Assembly: GCA_027577595.1 (NCBI GenBank)
Contig: JANBRJ010000103.1
Span: forward strand, 1-55,577
Reading direction: 5' to 3'
DNA length: 55,577 nucleotides
Origin: Coemansia sp. RSA 487
Lineage: Eukaryota; Kickxellomycota; Kickxellomycetes; Kickxellales; Kickxellaceae
Below the pieces are notes generated by a model. The model was not told where the DNA came from. It searched no databases and was given only the letters and a program-made list of their open reading frames with translations. Below, in pieces: positions 1 to 10,051 of the stretch (the stretch's first letter is position 1; every line of letters begins with the position of its first letter). Made by a program: the position numbers and the translations under genes.

Positions 1-201
1 GTTTTATCCATCCAGCATGACCTTTTGGATATACCTTCATGTATCGTTCTTTTTGTTGTGGGAAGATACATATGCTGCTCTTATAACGCAGATGTAGATG
101 ATGGAAAAGAAGACATCATTGCCAAAGACTATAGATATTGGCTACGTACTATGCAGCATGCCATAAGGCAGACTCAGAATGTGTGTCTGCCACTTGTGTA
201 A
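1..201 (+). CDS. C-terminal fragment of an unidentified protein (cut by window edge)
   Basis: Frame 1 is open from the first base for 66 codons and stops with TAA at 199-201. The peptide has a hydrophobic, Cys-containing stretch (LFVVGRYICC) and then a polar, helix-prone tail. I do not recognise a family. An open frame of this length at an edge can occur by chance, and the composition is not decisive, so this is a tentative partial gene. The 5' part would lie left of the window. Confidence 0.35.
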   Translation, partial: VLSIQHDLLDIPSCIVLFVVGRYICCSYNADVDDGKEDIIAKDYRYWLRTMQHAIRQTQNVCLPLV

Positions 202-276
202 ATCATCTGCAAAACCTGATATGAATGTGGCGTTCGTCCATGCTTAGAATTAACAACTTCATTGATGGTGTCCATG

Positions 277-291
277 AATAATAATAATAAT
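277..291. repeat. (AAT)5 microsatellite
   Basis: Five AAT units lie in the short spacer between the left-edge fragment and the F-box-like gene. Confidence 0.8.
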
Positions 292-355
292 ACCATGTAA
301 CCATACATCTAAATTATTATTGAATAGTTTTGGTGTGGCCTACTTTGATAAAAAG

Positions 356-2041
356 CTATTTAAATGAGACGTGATCCAGGTATTTGCAAAATCTGCGTAG
401 TGGCGTAGTGCTCAACAAAGCTACGATATGCTGATGTATAGCTTTATTACCTTCAAACGGCAGCGAAACGCAGATGAGGTTAGGACATATCAACGTAAGG
501 ATCATAATGACCAGTGCATAATCTTCAGGTAAATTGTTTGGGGTCCACTGATACTGGAGCTGTCTAAGCCGGTTGCACAAAGGTTTGTTGGTTATGTACT
601 GCCGCTCGACGTACCCGTCGTCGCTTAATATTAGCTGCTTGTCGGTTGGTCTATTGATCCTGAAACACAGAGATTCAAGACTCGGCAGGAGCTTCGTTAT
701 CTTGATTACGTCTGGAAGATCAAACTGTGCATTTAATGGAGTCAATTCACGAACGTCAAGGACAGACAGCCACTTATCAATAGATCTACACAGAACATCC
801 CCACGCAAGCCAATAGCTGAGAAGAAAATACTGTGCGTTACGGGAGATACAATGCGAAACAAAGTGTTGACTAGTAGGTCATTGTTGAACTCAACTGTAT
901 CCAAATACAAGGCTCTTTCACCTATATCTACGGACCGCAGTTTCGTAAATAAACCATATCTAAAGGCCGGGTATTCAGCTCCAAATGCGCAGAGCATATC
1001 CTTGTATGCAATATGCAGGTGTTGCAGTGTTTGGCGAGTGTTTCTAAACATAATATCGTTGCTGAATCGGTATGAACAGCACCAACTCAGCTCTTTTAGC
1101 ACGGGAAAGGGTTCGTCTGAATCACGCACATTCGTTGGGACAACAACAGGTTTAGCGTTGTAATTAACAACCTTCAGATACTCCAGCCGAGGGTATTCAA
1201 TAGCATTCCCATTTTCGGTTTGTACCAAAGTGCATAGCTCTGCGCCATCATCGAGAATAATTGTCAGTGTAGTAAGCGTGAGGGCACTGTTGTGGATAAG
1301 CTGTGGTAACTCTGGTCCACAGCTACTAAAACTGCAATTGAGTGTTGTTAATGAAAAGCATGAATGCTTTGCAATGTGCTCGATCGGGTAACTCCCTATA
1401 TGACCAGGGTCAAAGTCGTCGAGAATAGCTTGTAACAGTCGATGGATACCAGTGTCCAGACTTCCAAAGTGTGAATCTACCTGTATTGTATGTCCGCACA
1501 AACCAAGTTTAATTGTACTGATGTCAGGAAGTGCCCTCACTATACGCTGAGCAACCAGCTTGATTTCTTTGACACCTATCCTATTGTACGTCCTGTTTGT
1601 CGGTAGACTCTCGCAGTTCGTATTTATAATCAATGTACGTGCGTTGGGAAACTTCAAGGACCCTTTCCATTTCATGCCAATTTCTGCAAGAAAGCTATTG
1701 ACAAACACACCATCGTTGTTTGGCAGTTTAATCTCCAGACATTTGGTATAATTGTAGGGAAGCTGGCCAGTTCGTTCTTTGATGTTCTTTGGAAGATTCA
1801 AAAATAAGGGAACTTTACGCTTGCTGGAGGTGAAATCCAATCGTGCTGATTCGTAACAGTGTTCAAAAACAAGATAGTGCCACAATCTACATACGCTATA
1901 CAAGCTATAACACACATTTTCACTTGATGACACCAGAAAATAGTCTCCAAGGACTGTACGATATTGGTCCTTGAAAAGCAGTTGAGCGATTTTAGTTGCT
2001 ACTTCTAATGGGAGAGATTGAAAAGATGATGGGCGAGTCAT
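356..2041 (-). CDS. F-box-like protein with degenerate leucine-rich region
   Basis: The open frame begins at 2086, but I prefer the ATG at 2041 (MTRPSSFQSLPLEV), because the 15 residues before it look like translated leader. That gives 561 residues. Residues about 8-55 fit an F-box-like helix bundle (SLPLEVATKIAQLL, then a loop, then SVCRLWHYLVFEHCY). The remainder is rich in Leu/Ile with repeated short beta-helix periods (for example LTTLNCSFSSCG and LTTLTIILDDG), as in fungal F-box/LRR-like proteins. The expected role is substrate recognition in an SCF ubiquitin ligase. That is inferred from the family; no Skp1-contact residue can be confirmed by eye. Such genes are expanded and fast-evolving in Kickxellomycotina. 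No intron is needed. It is divergent from the GATA factor across about 340 bp. Confidence 0.7.
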   Translation of the reverse strand: MTRPSSFQSLPLEVATKIAQLLFKDQYRTVLGDYFLVSSSENVCYSLYSVCRLWHYLVFEHCYESARLDFTSSKRKVPLFLNLPKNIKERTGQLPYNYTKCLEIKLPNNDGVFVNSFLAEIGMKWKGSLKFPNARTLIINTNCESLPTNRTYNRIGVKEIKLVAQRIVRALPDISTIKLGLCGHTIQVDSHFGSLDTGIHRLLQAILDDFDPGHIGSYPIEHIAKHSCFSLTTLNCSFSSCGPELPQLIHNSALTLTTLTIILDDGAELCTLVQTENGNAIEYPRLEYLKVVNYNAKPVVVPTNVRDSDEPFPVLKELSWCCSYRFSNDIMFRNTRQTLQHLHIAYKDMLCAFGAEYPAFRYGLFTKLRSVDIGERALYLDTVEFNNDLLVNTLFRIVSPVTHSIFFSAIGLRGDVLCRSIDKWLSVLDVRELTPLNAQFDLPDVIKITKLLPSLESLCFRINRPTDKQLILSDDGYVERQYITNKPLCNRLRQLQYQWTPNNLPEDYALVIMILTLICPNLICVSLPFEGNKAIHQHIVALLSTTPLRRFCKYLDHVSFK

Positions 2042-2382
2042 TTTGAAAGAAGCAAAAAAATTAACGAGCATGTATGTACAGAACATTCCACGGCCACCAC
2101 ATTCCTATTCTCTACGTGCATCTAGGAGCCACAACCAAGTATCTATGGGTAGCTGCACAGAAGCCTTATTTTTGATGCTTTCAGCATGGCTTGGCTGGAC
2201 TATGGACATTGGTCTGCAATAACCATTGGACCGATCCCATACGCATAATGGATATGCCTACATTGAACCTACCAATGCGTTTTAGGGGAAATCGGTCTCA
2301 TGGTTATTCATTAAAACCTCCATAGTTTTATCCTGTATCTTTTATTTTTCACTATTGCATGGTTTTATGATTTGTACGTACA

Positions 2383-3564
2383 ATGTTGGAAGCAGAGACA
2401 GCAAACGAGTCGGTGTATGCCGGTACGATGAACTTGACTCACTCGCTATTACGATCCCGCATAACATGGCTAACAACAGCATTCACGCAGTCGGATATTG
2501 CGCATACCACAGATACAGCGCACCATAGAGAGTTAGGGACGGCAGAAATCCAAATTGGCCCACACATATTTGTTGGTACAAGCTTCTTTTCGATTGACTG
2601 CCCAGAAAACGCAGTTTCTGCTAAAGCAAACGCTGCCAGTGACAAACCTCAGCAGCATCTAAAAAAGAACGATACTTTGGTGTTTGAATTTGCCGAAAAC
2701 AAGGGCGTGTGGTTTAATCTGCCATTGGATTTTGATATAGTGAAAATTGATTCTACAAAAACGAGCATGCAAGCGTGTTTCTACGCAAATCCGCTGCTGT
2801 TACAAGCACCATCGGAGGGAGGACGGGATTTCAATGCATCCATGGCCACTAAACCGAATCGGAGCACTCCTCCAACAACTGAACAGATACTCTCTAGGGT
2901 CAACATCAGCTTGAACAAGATAACAAATCCCGAGCTGGTTGCCGAGCTGCTGTGCTACTTTAATGATCCACTGAACACGGTTTGGAGGGACTACAGGCGC
3001 GTACTGAGCAATGATCGACCCATTGTGAAATACGCACAGTCATTTTTCCCTCCCAAATACCGCCAGCAAGTACAAACTGCGTTGCCTTGTCCGAGAAAAC
3101 CATCGCCAGCAGCCGTCACATCACGGCCACGCAAAACAACGCCGGCGGCAGAACCGCGTCAAAGTCAGTGCGGCGGAAAGGTTGGGTATACGGCAGCCGT
3201 GGCTGCTGCAAAGCTGGAGTACTACACATATACCAAAGAAAACAGCGAGTCTAGTGCAGACGAACATGACGCCAATGTCGATCCAAGATCCAAGCCAGAG
3301 TCGATATCTGGGCGCAGCACTCCCATGTCATCAAGTCCAGCAATGTCGCCGCCACTGCCACCGCCAACAAGACCATCAGTTAGGAGACGAGCCAGGAAGT
3401 CATGCAAGGGTCGCCTACCCACGAGTTCTCCAAATGCTCAGGGGCGTGTATGCAAGTACTGCGAGTGTGCTGAAACGCCCATATGGAGACGGGGACCTTC
3501 TGGTGCTGGTACACTCTGTAATGCGTGTGGTGTGAAATGGAAACTAGGAAAGATCCTTCAGTAG
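2383..3564 (+). CDS. GATA-type zinc-finger protein, single C-terminal finger
   Basis: 393 residues, uninterrupted, with ATG at 2383. One GATA finger lies at the extreme C-terminus: C357, C360, C379 and C382 in the spacing C-X2-C-X18-C-X2-C, with core [15 protein letters not shown] and [10 protein letters not shown]. The X18 loop is the type seen in plant GATA factors and in fungal light-response (white-collar-like) factors, whereas nitrogen-type fungal GATA factors usually have X17. It should bind HGATAR-like sites in the nucleus. The central part (about 240-350) is Pro/Ser/Arg-rich and disordered, with a basic patch ([11 protein letters not shown]) just before the finger. The N-terminal 200 residues look folded but I do not recognise them; there is no PAS domain in this chain. 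A possible poly(A) signal AATAAA lies at 3588-3593, inside the 42-bp gap to the convergent GOS1. Confidence 0.88.
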   Translation: MLEAETANESVYAGTMNLTHSLLRSRITWLTTAFTQSDIAHTTDTAHHRELGTAEIQIGPHIFVGTSFFSIDCPENAVSAKANAASDKPQQHLKKNDTLVFEFAENKGVWFNLPLDFDIVKIDSTKTSMQACFYANPLLLQAPSEGGRDFNASMATKPNRSTPPTTEQILSRVNISLNKITNPELVAELLCYFNDPLNTVWRDYRRVLSNDRPIVKYAQSFFPPKYRQQVQTALPCPRKPSPAAVTSRPRKTTPAAEPRQSQCGGKVGYTAAVAAAKLEYYTYTKENSESSADEHDANVDPRSKPESISGRSTPMSSSPAMSPPLPPPTRPSVRRRARKSCKGRLPTSSPNAQGRVCKYCECAETPIWRRGPSGAGTLCNACGVKWKLGKILQ

Positions 3565-3606
3565 CCTCCGCCCCCCAAAGATCGATTAATAAAATGCAGT
3601 GTTCGT

Positions 3607-4341
3607 TTACGAAATGACAAAAAATAGAATAGATATGCAAACAGATATCACAATTGCCAGGATGACCTTTTCCTTGCGCTTTCGAGAGCGGATCCTGCCA
3701 AGCAGCAGGTTGACACCTGGAATGCGCTCTGTGACGTCCACCATTCTCGATGTTGCTCCAGAAATAAATGCGCGCTGCTCCGAAAGATCCTGGCGAACAC
3801 TGAAAGCCTGGTCCAAAACCATATCAATATCCGTGTGCGCCTGGTCGATTCGTCCCCGTTCAACCACAAGCCTATCTCTATCGCCCACATCAACCGCAGC
3901 TGTGCTACTAGTGTTTGCGTCACCAATAAGGTCCGAGCGAGCAAGGGCGTTTTGCACGTTAGACTGGTATCTCTGGAACTCGCGCAAATAGTCATTGTAC
4001 AGTCCCCGGTGGCGCTCAAGTACACGCGATGACCCACGCTGGAGCTGAACAGTCTCCACCATTTCTTTTATCACCGCGTCCAGATCGCCAAGCACGCTTT
4101 TTATTTCGTTTTCAAGCTGTGCGCAACCTTGCCGACCCTCCGACGTCCTCAGCGGACCAGACGACACCGCCGGCTGGGGAGTAGCTGATGCGCTCTTTGG
4201 GCTTGTCGGCTGCACAAACTGCATGTATTGGGCTATCAGCATGTCAAAGCGCATTTCCAATTCGCGCACATCTCGCAAAAGCTGGTCCCATGGACGCACC
4301 CCGGCTCCTGGAAGCTCGATGCTCACGCTTTCAGAGTCCAT
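3607..4341 (-). CDS. GOS1: Golgi Qb-SNARE GOS1/GS28
   Basis: 244 residues, tail-anchored, close to the family's usual 220-250. Residues 15-45 form the N-terminal helix (PWDQLLRDVRELEMRFDMLI). The SNARE heptads run about 165-222, with Q189 (LSEQRAFI) as the likely zero-layer glutamine. The family signature IPGVNLLLGRI is at 207-217 and is followed by a basic patch (RSRKRKEK) and one transmembrane helix at about 226-243. The family works in ER-Golgi and intra-Golgi fusion with Sed5, Ykt6 and Sft1. The frame is uninterrupted, unlike many intron-bearing fungal SNARE genes. It ends 42 bp from the convergent GATA gene. Confidence 0.93.
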   Translation of the reverse strand: MDSESVSIELPGAGVRPWDQLLRDVRELEMRFDMLIAQYMQFVQPTSPKSASATPQPAVSSGPLRTSEGRQGCAQLENEIKSVLGDLDAVIKEMVETVQLQRGSSRVLERHRGLYNDYLREFQRYQSNVQNALARSDLIGDANTSSTAAVDVGDRDRLVVERGRIDQAHTDIDMVLDQAFSVRQDLSEQRAFISGATSRMVDVTERIPGVNLLLGRIRSRKRKEKVILAIVISVCISILFFVIS

Positions 4342-4824
4342 ATTATCAGACTATTTGATACTGGGGAGAAAAAAAAAAACAAAAACAAGGACTAGTATAA
4401 ATTTACAAGCATAGATTGATGTAGTGACAAAGGTTGAATTTGAAAACCACAAAAGCAAACGAGCAGAGGCTTTGACTTTCAAGCATTTTTTGATAGAAAC
4501 GTTTGGCCAATCACCGGGAATTAAATCACTGCATCACATGATATAAACTAATCTGTGCAAAGAGAGCCACATTTCCACATCTTTTTAACCTCTGTTTCTC
4601 GGTAGACAATAAAGCCTATTGTGCCAAAAAAGGTATAGTTGATGACATATATGCAATTCCCGACTGTTGAAATAATGGTGTCTGCCTAACAGTCCCACTT
4701 ATGGCGAAATAAATGACACTCAAATTTGCTTTGCTTACAATACAATGTTTCTGCAGGCCAGGCGAAACAGAAACTGCAATCCATGTGACACAGATTATTT
4801 TCCCAGCAAAAAGACAATACTTTG

Positions 4825-5319
4825 TTACTTAAAGAAAAGTCCTGGACTGCATATAGAATTAATCTGGCCAGACGGTCTGCGTGAGACGCATAAACACATG
4901 AAAACTGCACATCCTATTTTTCTGTCTGTAACCTCGAAAAGTGGCGGAAGTTCGGCAAAAATGTAAAGCGTTTCACTTGAGCTTTTTCTTGTCTCCGTCA
5001 GATTGAGGTGTAGTAGTTGTTTGGTTGGCTTAAACAGCGGATGTTTTTTTTGAAGAACAAGCCAAAAAGATTCAGATCTCCACACCAAATATGGACATCC
5101 AAAAAATAAAGCAATTTCTACTGATTTATTATTGAATGCACGGAACATCATCGGAAGACGGAAAGGAAAATCTCTCCTTTTATTTATAATGTGCGTGCTT
5201 GCGGAAATCCAATAACAAGGCTGCAAATTCCAAATAAGAACTCGTTCTCTTCGCACACATGGATGGACATCAACGAGTGAAATATCATTCGAGTGCAGCT
5301 CCTCTTCATTGTTGCTCAT
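4825..5319 (-). CDS. Hypothetical protein, doubtful
   Basis: 164-codon open frame starting MSNNEEELHSNDIS just downstream (on its own strand) of an ATATATATA stretch. The composition is Phe/Leu/Arg/Cys-rich without a recognisable domain, signal peptide or clear membrane pattern. In a window this size one or two frames of this length are expected by chance, so it may be nothing. It is listed because it is the only long frame in a 1.2-kb gap. Confidence 0.22.
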   Translation of the reverse strand: MSNNEEELHSNDISLVDVHPCVRRERVLIWNLQPCYWISASTHIINKRRDFPFRLPMMFRAFNNKSVEIALFFGCPYLVWRSESFWLVLQKKHPLFKPTKQLLHLNLTETRKSSSETLYIFAELPPLFEVTDRKIGCAVFMCLCVSRRPSGQINSICSPGLFFK

Positions 5320-5326
5320 ATATATA
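5318..5326 (+). promoter_or_regulatory. Possible TATA element of the GDSL esterase gene
   Basis: ATATATATA lies about 235 bp upstream of the ATG at 5561 and is followed by a CT-rich leader. The sequence is symmetric, so it could instead serve the minus strand. Confidence 0.3.
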
Positions 5327-5560
5327 CGTTGAAGCCCTGACCACCTAATATCAAAACTAAAGGTTTCCTTTTATTCCCTTCCTTCTCCAGCTATTTTTTC
5401 TTGCGCCAACTCTATTTCTCGATAAAGTTATTCCTTTCCTCCTTTCTCCACCACCGCTATCCATACACCTTAGCAACCCTTCCTCCTTCCCGCAGCATCC
5501 TTTCTCGTAAAACACCCTTATTGTCTTCTGAACTCGGCGTCGTCGTTAAATAAAAAGGAC

Positions 5561-6682
5561 ATGCAGATAAAATTCAGTGCTCTGCTCGCTTGCACAAGCG
5601 CGTTCTTTTTTGCCTCAGTGACTGTTGCTGCCCCCGTATCGACCACCAACAACTTCATCGTTTTCGGCAACTCGCTCTCCGACAATGGCAACGCAGCCAA
5701 GCTTCTCAACCAGCCTGCATACTGGAATGGTCGCTACTCGAACAGCTATGTCTGGAACGAGTATACGTCCAAGCTCCTTGGGATGAATCTGATTAACAAG
5801 GCATATGGCGGTGCCACCTCCAACAACGACATATCTCCAGCATCGTCAGGAAACACCACCATTCCCAGCCTTCATGACCAGGTCGTAGAATGGCTTTCAG
5901 CGACCCCGCCCCCCAGCCAGTTCAACCTTGATAACGATGTCATTCAGATTGAGATTGGCGGCAACGACATTTTGCACAATGTGCAGAGCCTCGTCCTTGG
6001 CTCGTTGGATCTCAAGACATTTGCCACTGAAGTTGCAAAGTCGATTGCCACTGACATCCAGTCTCTCATCGACGCTGGATACAAAAATATCGACCTGTGG
6101 AACATTCCTGCTATCGAAAAGACCCCGACTGTCCTTGGGATGCACGCCTCTACTCTTATGGCACCGGTCGTCCAGTCCATGAACAGCGCAATCGCGCAGC
6201 TTGTCGGTTCCGTCATTAACGACAACAGCGCCAAGACCCAGAACGTGCGCATTCTTGACCTTTACTCGTTGATGATTACTTGCTTGGAACCCCAAGTTCT
6301 CTCTGCTCTTGGTGTCACCGATAGCACGGACGCCTGCTACACCACCGATTCGAACGGCAATGCCGACATTTGCACTAACCCTGATGAGCACTTTTTCTAC
6401 GATGGCATCCACCCCGCTAGCCGTATGCACTATGCTTGGGGTGTTGCAGCAGCCGTTCTTACGCGCGACCCGTCGACAACGCTGGATACTAACGAAATTC
6501 TCAGCCTTATCAAGTCCTTTGATATCGGCTCCAGCGACAACAAAGATAACATCATTGCCGATGGCATAACTCCTGCTGAATCTGAGGTCATCCCTCCTGG
6601 CTCTAGCGCCACAGAGCCTACCCCTTCTGCCACTGAGTCGTCCACACCTGTGTACACAACCACCGCTAACAAATGTCACTAG
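5561..6682 (+). CDS. Secreted GDSL/SGNH-family esterase or lipase
   Basis: 373 residues with a signal peptide at 1 to about 23 (Lys, hydrophobic core, cleavage near VAA/APV), so secreted or cell-wall located. SGNH blocks are all present. Block I is FGNSLSDNGN with nucleophile S38. A block II-like Gly lies in AYGGATS. Block III is GGNDI with N135. Block V is DGIHP with D281 and H284. The usual GDS of block I is GNS here. Mature C261 and C271 could pair. The last 35 residues are Ser/Thr/Pro-rich (SATEPTPSATESST), a probable O-glycosylated tail. The family hydrolyses esters of lipids or polysaccharide acetyl groups; the substrate cannot be read from the sequence. No intron. The start is the first ATG after a CT-rich leader and gives a proper signal peptide. 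Confidence 0.92.
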   Translation: MQIKFSALLACTSAFFFASVTVAAPVSTTNNFIVFGNSLSDNGNAAKLLNQPAYWNGRYSNSYVWNEYTSKLLGMNLINKAYGGATSNNDISPASSGNTTIPSLHDQVVEWLSATPPPSQFNLDNDVIQIEIGGNDILHNVQSLVLGSLDLKTFATEVAKSIATDIQSLIDAGYKNIDLWNIPAIEKTPTVLGMHASTLMAPVVQSMNSAIAQLVGSVINDNSAKTQNVRILDLYSLMITCLEPQVLSALGVTDSTDACYTTDSNGNADICTNPDEHFFYDGIHPASRMHYAWGVAAAVLTRDPSTTLDTNEILSLIKSFDIGSSDNKDNIIADGITPAESEVIPPGSSATEPTPSATESSTPVYTTTANKCH

Positions 6683-7235
6683 TCCTTCGCTGCAGTCAAT
6701 TTGATATATTTTCTAGCACTGATAGTTTTATACTATACCATTTTAACGAAAATAAAAAGTTCATTCAGTGAATACCTCTAGTCTTTGAACCTGATCAAAG
6801 ATAACAATATATTATCAAGATTTTCAGCTCTGGTTTGACGGTACACTAAACCTCTGCTTCAATAGATGTTGTGTAGGCCGCAACATTAATCATTTCATAT
6901 TATATAATAATTCAACTTTTGATCAGAAAGCTAAACATTGTATTTTCTTACCACATAGAAGGCAATTGTAGCTGCCGTGTCTATACGCTTTAATAAATTG
7001 GTATATACTATTGCACGTTCCAACTATATTACTCACAGGTTAGTTGAGCCTTGCGAGAAAAAGGGCTTTATTGTAGTATAATAGCCAATAAGCACAGAAA
7101 TAAGTAAACAGTTTATAAAGCCATTTGCCAAACTACACACCTACCATAGAACCCACCAGTGGTCCATTCCCTGGCTTCTCGTATGTTTTTAGTGGACAGT
7201 GGCATAACTAGTAGTAACTCTAGCCTGGGTTCTGC
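6683..7235. other. Intergenic, AT-rich
   Basis: Convergent gap of 553 bp between the esterase and the first small membrane protein. AATAAA-like signals near 6750 can serve the esterase. I see no gene. Confidence 0.6.
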
Positions 7236-7727
7236 TTATTCGTCTTGCTTTGCATAGACTATTGCAAGCAGTGCCCAAGCAATGCCCATTCCTCCAGTTA
7301 TCCCATTGAACACCATGGTTATGTAATAGATAGCTGTCGGAGAAACAGCTAGAGAGCTGCATCTCCTCCCAGCTGACTCCAAATCTATTGCAGAGTCGCC
7401 CTGTTCATAAATAGTTAGAATTTCACTAGAAAAAAACACCAGCATAATCGTACAATCAACAAACCCGACAAATATGAATGAACTTTTAAGACTCTTTGGC
7501 ATTTTAAAATATTTTTCAAGCATATTCTCTGGCCTTACAAGAATTGCCAATATTGAAAGCCAGACTACAAGAAAAAATTCTCTAGCTGCTTGCACGCTGT
7601 AAATTCTTCCAGAGAGACAGTTGACGTTAAACACTACCATAAGCACAAATATTACGAAATGACCTGCTGTAATAGTATATGCACTATATTTTATACCCTT
7701 TAGCAATAGGTCATTAGTTGAAGCCAT
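7236..7727 (-). CDS. Small four-helix membrane protein, unknown
   Basis: 163 residues, ATG at 7727. Four hydrophobic segments are visible: about 15-36, 48-66, 84-103 and 131-158, with short loops and an acidic end (KQDE). There is no signal peptide beyond the first helix. I do not recognise a family. Topology, length and the opening (MAS...LLLKGIKY) resemble the two tandem paralogs at 9.1-10.5 kb (MAN...LHKVGIGFY), so it may be a more diverged third member, but residue matches are too few to be sure. Three Ile/Leu/Phe-rich helical proteins in 3.3 kb suggest a local family. Confidence 0.65.
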   Translation of the reverse strand: MASTNDLLLKGIKYSAYTITAGHFVIFVLMVVFNVNCLSGRIYSVQAAREFFLVVWLSILAILVRPENMLEKYFKMPKSLKSSFIFVGFVDCTIMLVFFSSEILTIYEQGDSAIDLESAGRRCSSLAVSPTAIYYITMVFNGITGGMGIAWALLAIVYAKQDE

Positions 7728-9053
7728 TTTTGCCTAGCGAGTATTTAGTACGTTTATAATGTCAAAGTAAAATAGATAATGGATGGAAAAATATATCCAA
7801 GAGATGCAAAATGTTGAAGACAACCTGGTTGCCAAACCGAATTTAAAAAGAAGTGCTGTGTATCAACTTTTCTTTCCGGATCTGCATTTCTGCTATCCAC
7901 TTTTACCCTGAGTTTGAAAAGCTGGAAACTGAAAACAAATAGGATTAAAATGTACATTGGTCATTACGCATGGCATTTCTTGTACATTAGGATTCACTAT
8001 GTCAACATCCAACTTTAATGTAGATGGCCGTCAGCATTGACCCTATCAACACACCATCCATGTCTTATCCAAACTTTCAACTAACAGTAAAACACCTCCT
8101 TATTTTCTAGGTTTTCTAGATGGCTGTCTTCTATGCACGGCTTATTATGTGTTTAAAAATAATTGTCGGCTCAGATGACAAAGTTTGCATATCTTTTACA
8201 TTATAGCTTTCTGTGAGCTTATTAGGGTGTTAGTATCTTTTTAAACTACGTCTATATTTGCATTCATCCTCAGCATGTCCAAACTTTATGAAATGGCCAA
8301 AAGCGTGAGTCTAAAAGTATTCAAGTGAAAATAGCTAGAACACAAACGTACCACATTTGATAAACAATGAAATTGGCCCTAAAATGGTTCGAACAAATCA
8401 CGCCATATGGACAGACGCCCACAAAAATCTAATAAAAAAGGCTTGAATAGGAATACGTCTGTTGTATGCTAGCCATTTCTTACAAAAGGTCGATGCTGCT
8501 GCCGCTTTGCTATTTTTTAGAAACGTTTCCGAATTACCCATTTTACTCCAATCACGTACTCTCTGTTGCCAAATCTGTTTTAGCTTTCTTTTCCCTTAAA
8601 CCTACGAGTCTTGAAAGATACAGATACAGAGGGGCCGTAAAAAAACCATTATATCGAGACTAAATATGCATATGTATGTATACGTTTGTGGTTGCATCAT
8701 AATATCAATATACGTGACAATGTTTCCTAATTTATTGGAGTTAATATTGTCATTTTGTTTATATAGCCCTCTTTATTATTAGCCTAATTTTTGCGCTCTA
8801 TATACAGCCTATATATAAATCAACATATTAATAGAATAAGACAGGAAACCGCGTGTTTTACGTATGTGACAATTTTTGTAAAGAAAAGACGAACACTGGT
8901 CCAATAATTTGACACTGAGAGCTGCAAAAGTGCATAAATACCGCCGTCACGCCTGGTAAAGTTTTATTTCCTCGCTCTTCTTCTTCCCGCTTCAACTATA
9001 TTTCTTGTTCCATTCTCATTTTACTTATTTCAACAAAGGGTTGTATTTTTCTA
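7728..9053. other. Intergenic, AT-rich, 1.3 kb
   Basis: No convincing gene on either strand; short frames here lack coding character. The last 150 bp hold the promoter of the next gene: CCAAT at 8901-8905, an A/T element at 8933-8940 and a CT-rich leader. Confidence 0.6.
8901..8940 (+). promoter_or_regulatory. CCAAT box and TATA-like element of the 148-residue membrane protein gene
   Basis: CCAAT at 8901-8905 and CATAAATA at 8933-8940 lie 114-153 bp upstream of the ATG at 9054, followed by a pyrimidine-rich leader. The spacing is normal for a fungal core promoter. Confidence 0.45.
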
Positions 9054-9500
9054 ATGGCAAACTACTATATAATTTCAAATGTCTTGTATGGAGTAGCAAG
9101 TATTGGCATGTTGATGGGCGTTGTTTTTTCGTGGCTACACGATATGAATGAAAAAGATATGAGCCAAAGTAGTCCGATATATATTTCACGTAGCATTATG
9201 CGAGTACTGGAAATATTTTTGATTTTTGCAAATATTGTTTTTGTGTGCAGATTGCGTTCATTCAAGTTTACAGGGACATGGAAATATTGTGCACCTTATT
9301 TTTGGGTTGCCACACTTGGCCCTATTGCTGTTTCTATCATGGACCCAACCGTACAAGCAGCACTGGTGTCCGAGTCCACCACATACTTAAAGGGTGCTAA
9401 ATATGCTGCAATTGTATCGTCAATCATCTTGTTTGTTATGGCCAATATCTGCATATTTACAAGCAGAAGAGTGAAGACGGTAGCTGATGATGACGAGTAG
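9054..9500 (+). CDS. Small four-helix membrane protein, tandem paralog A
   Basis: 148 residues, first ATG after a CT-rich leader. Four helices at about 4-27, 47-68, 80-98 and 119-138, then a basic/acidic tail (RRVKTVADDDE). It aligns along most of its length with the 140-residue protein at 10052-10474. Shared elements are RVL then F then LR at the end of helix 2, a MDP box after helix 3 (SIMDPTVQ against TLMDPATE), ES(S/T)..L followed by KY, then IV..II.F in helix 4 and a closing R(R/K). No known domain is recognised. This is a tandem duplication with strong divergence (roughly a third identical by eye). Confidence 0.75.
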   Translation: MANYYIISNVLYGVASIGMLMGVVFSWLHDMNEKDMSQSSPIYISRSIMRVLEIFLIFANIVFVCRLRSFKFTGTWKYCAPYFWVATLGPIAVSIMDPTVQAALVSESTTYLKGAKYAAIVSSIILFVMANICIFTSRRVKTVADDDE

Positions 9501-10051
9501 GTCTACTATTTCTTGAACAGCATTATATTCTTTTATTTACAAGCTCATAAATAATGTAACCATGATGACAAGCAACTAACCTTATAGTTTTTGTATAAAT
9601 AAAGATAATAGCAAGCTCAATTGCTAGTTCTAATCAAAAAGGAATAGAAAAAGTGGGGGTATTTTTTCATTTACACACAAAGGCCAAATGTATTGCCCAT
9701 TTAGCAAGAATTGACCAGCGCTTTCGTCGAAAATCTCCTTTTTGCTCTTTCTGTCTGGCATCTGATATTCTTTTTTTCTTATTTGATAGCCATATGATAC
9801 CATGCACAAAGGCAAAGAGTATGCGAAGGGATATAAAGCAAGCGAGACTGTTTGCCAAACAATCATGACAGAGGTCAAAGACGCACGTTTTCAAATGTCG
9901 AGCAAAAGAAACAACCCAACGTCTCACGTACTTAAGGCAGCCAGCATTGCTTTGCATTTTTCTTTTCTTTGTTCTCATCTCATTATCCTTTTATATTTCC
10001 TCGACATTTTCATTATTTATTGAACTTATTGACAACAATATTCGCTGAAGC
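9501..10051. other. Intergenic spacer between the tandem paralogs
   Basis: 551 bp. The left end holds the 3' end of paralog A (AATAAA near 9597). The right end has a CT-rich leader for paralog B (9955-10020). Short frames on both strands look non-coding. Confidence 0.6.

Larger units (their letters stand above)
4342..5560. other. Intergenic region between GOS1 and the GDSL esterase
   Basis: About 1.2 kb between two divergent genes. The GOS1 promoter would occupy the left end. The right 200 bp is strongly pyrimidine-rich on the + strand (5366-5510), the usual leader style of this genome. An ATATATATA stretch lies at 5318-5326. A 164-codon minus-strand frame inside is listed separately with low confidence. 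Confidence 0.6.

Noticed and set aside
5897-6679. 260-codon minus-strand frame under the GDSL esterase
   Set aside because: Antisense shadow of a conserved gene with no family features of its own.
8385-8398. GGTTCGAAC-like tRNA B box
   Set aside because: No matching A box at the right distance and no cloverleaf arms can be drawn.
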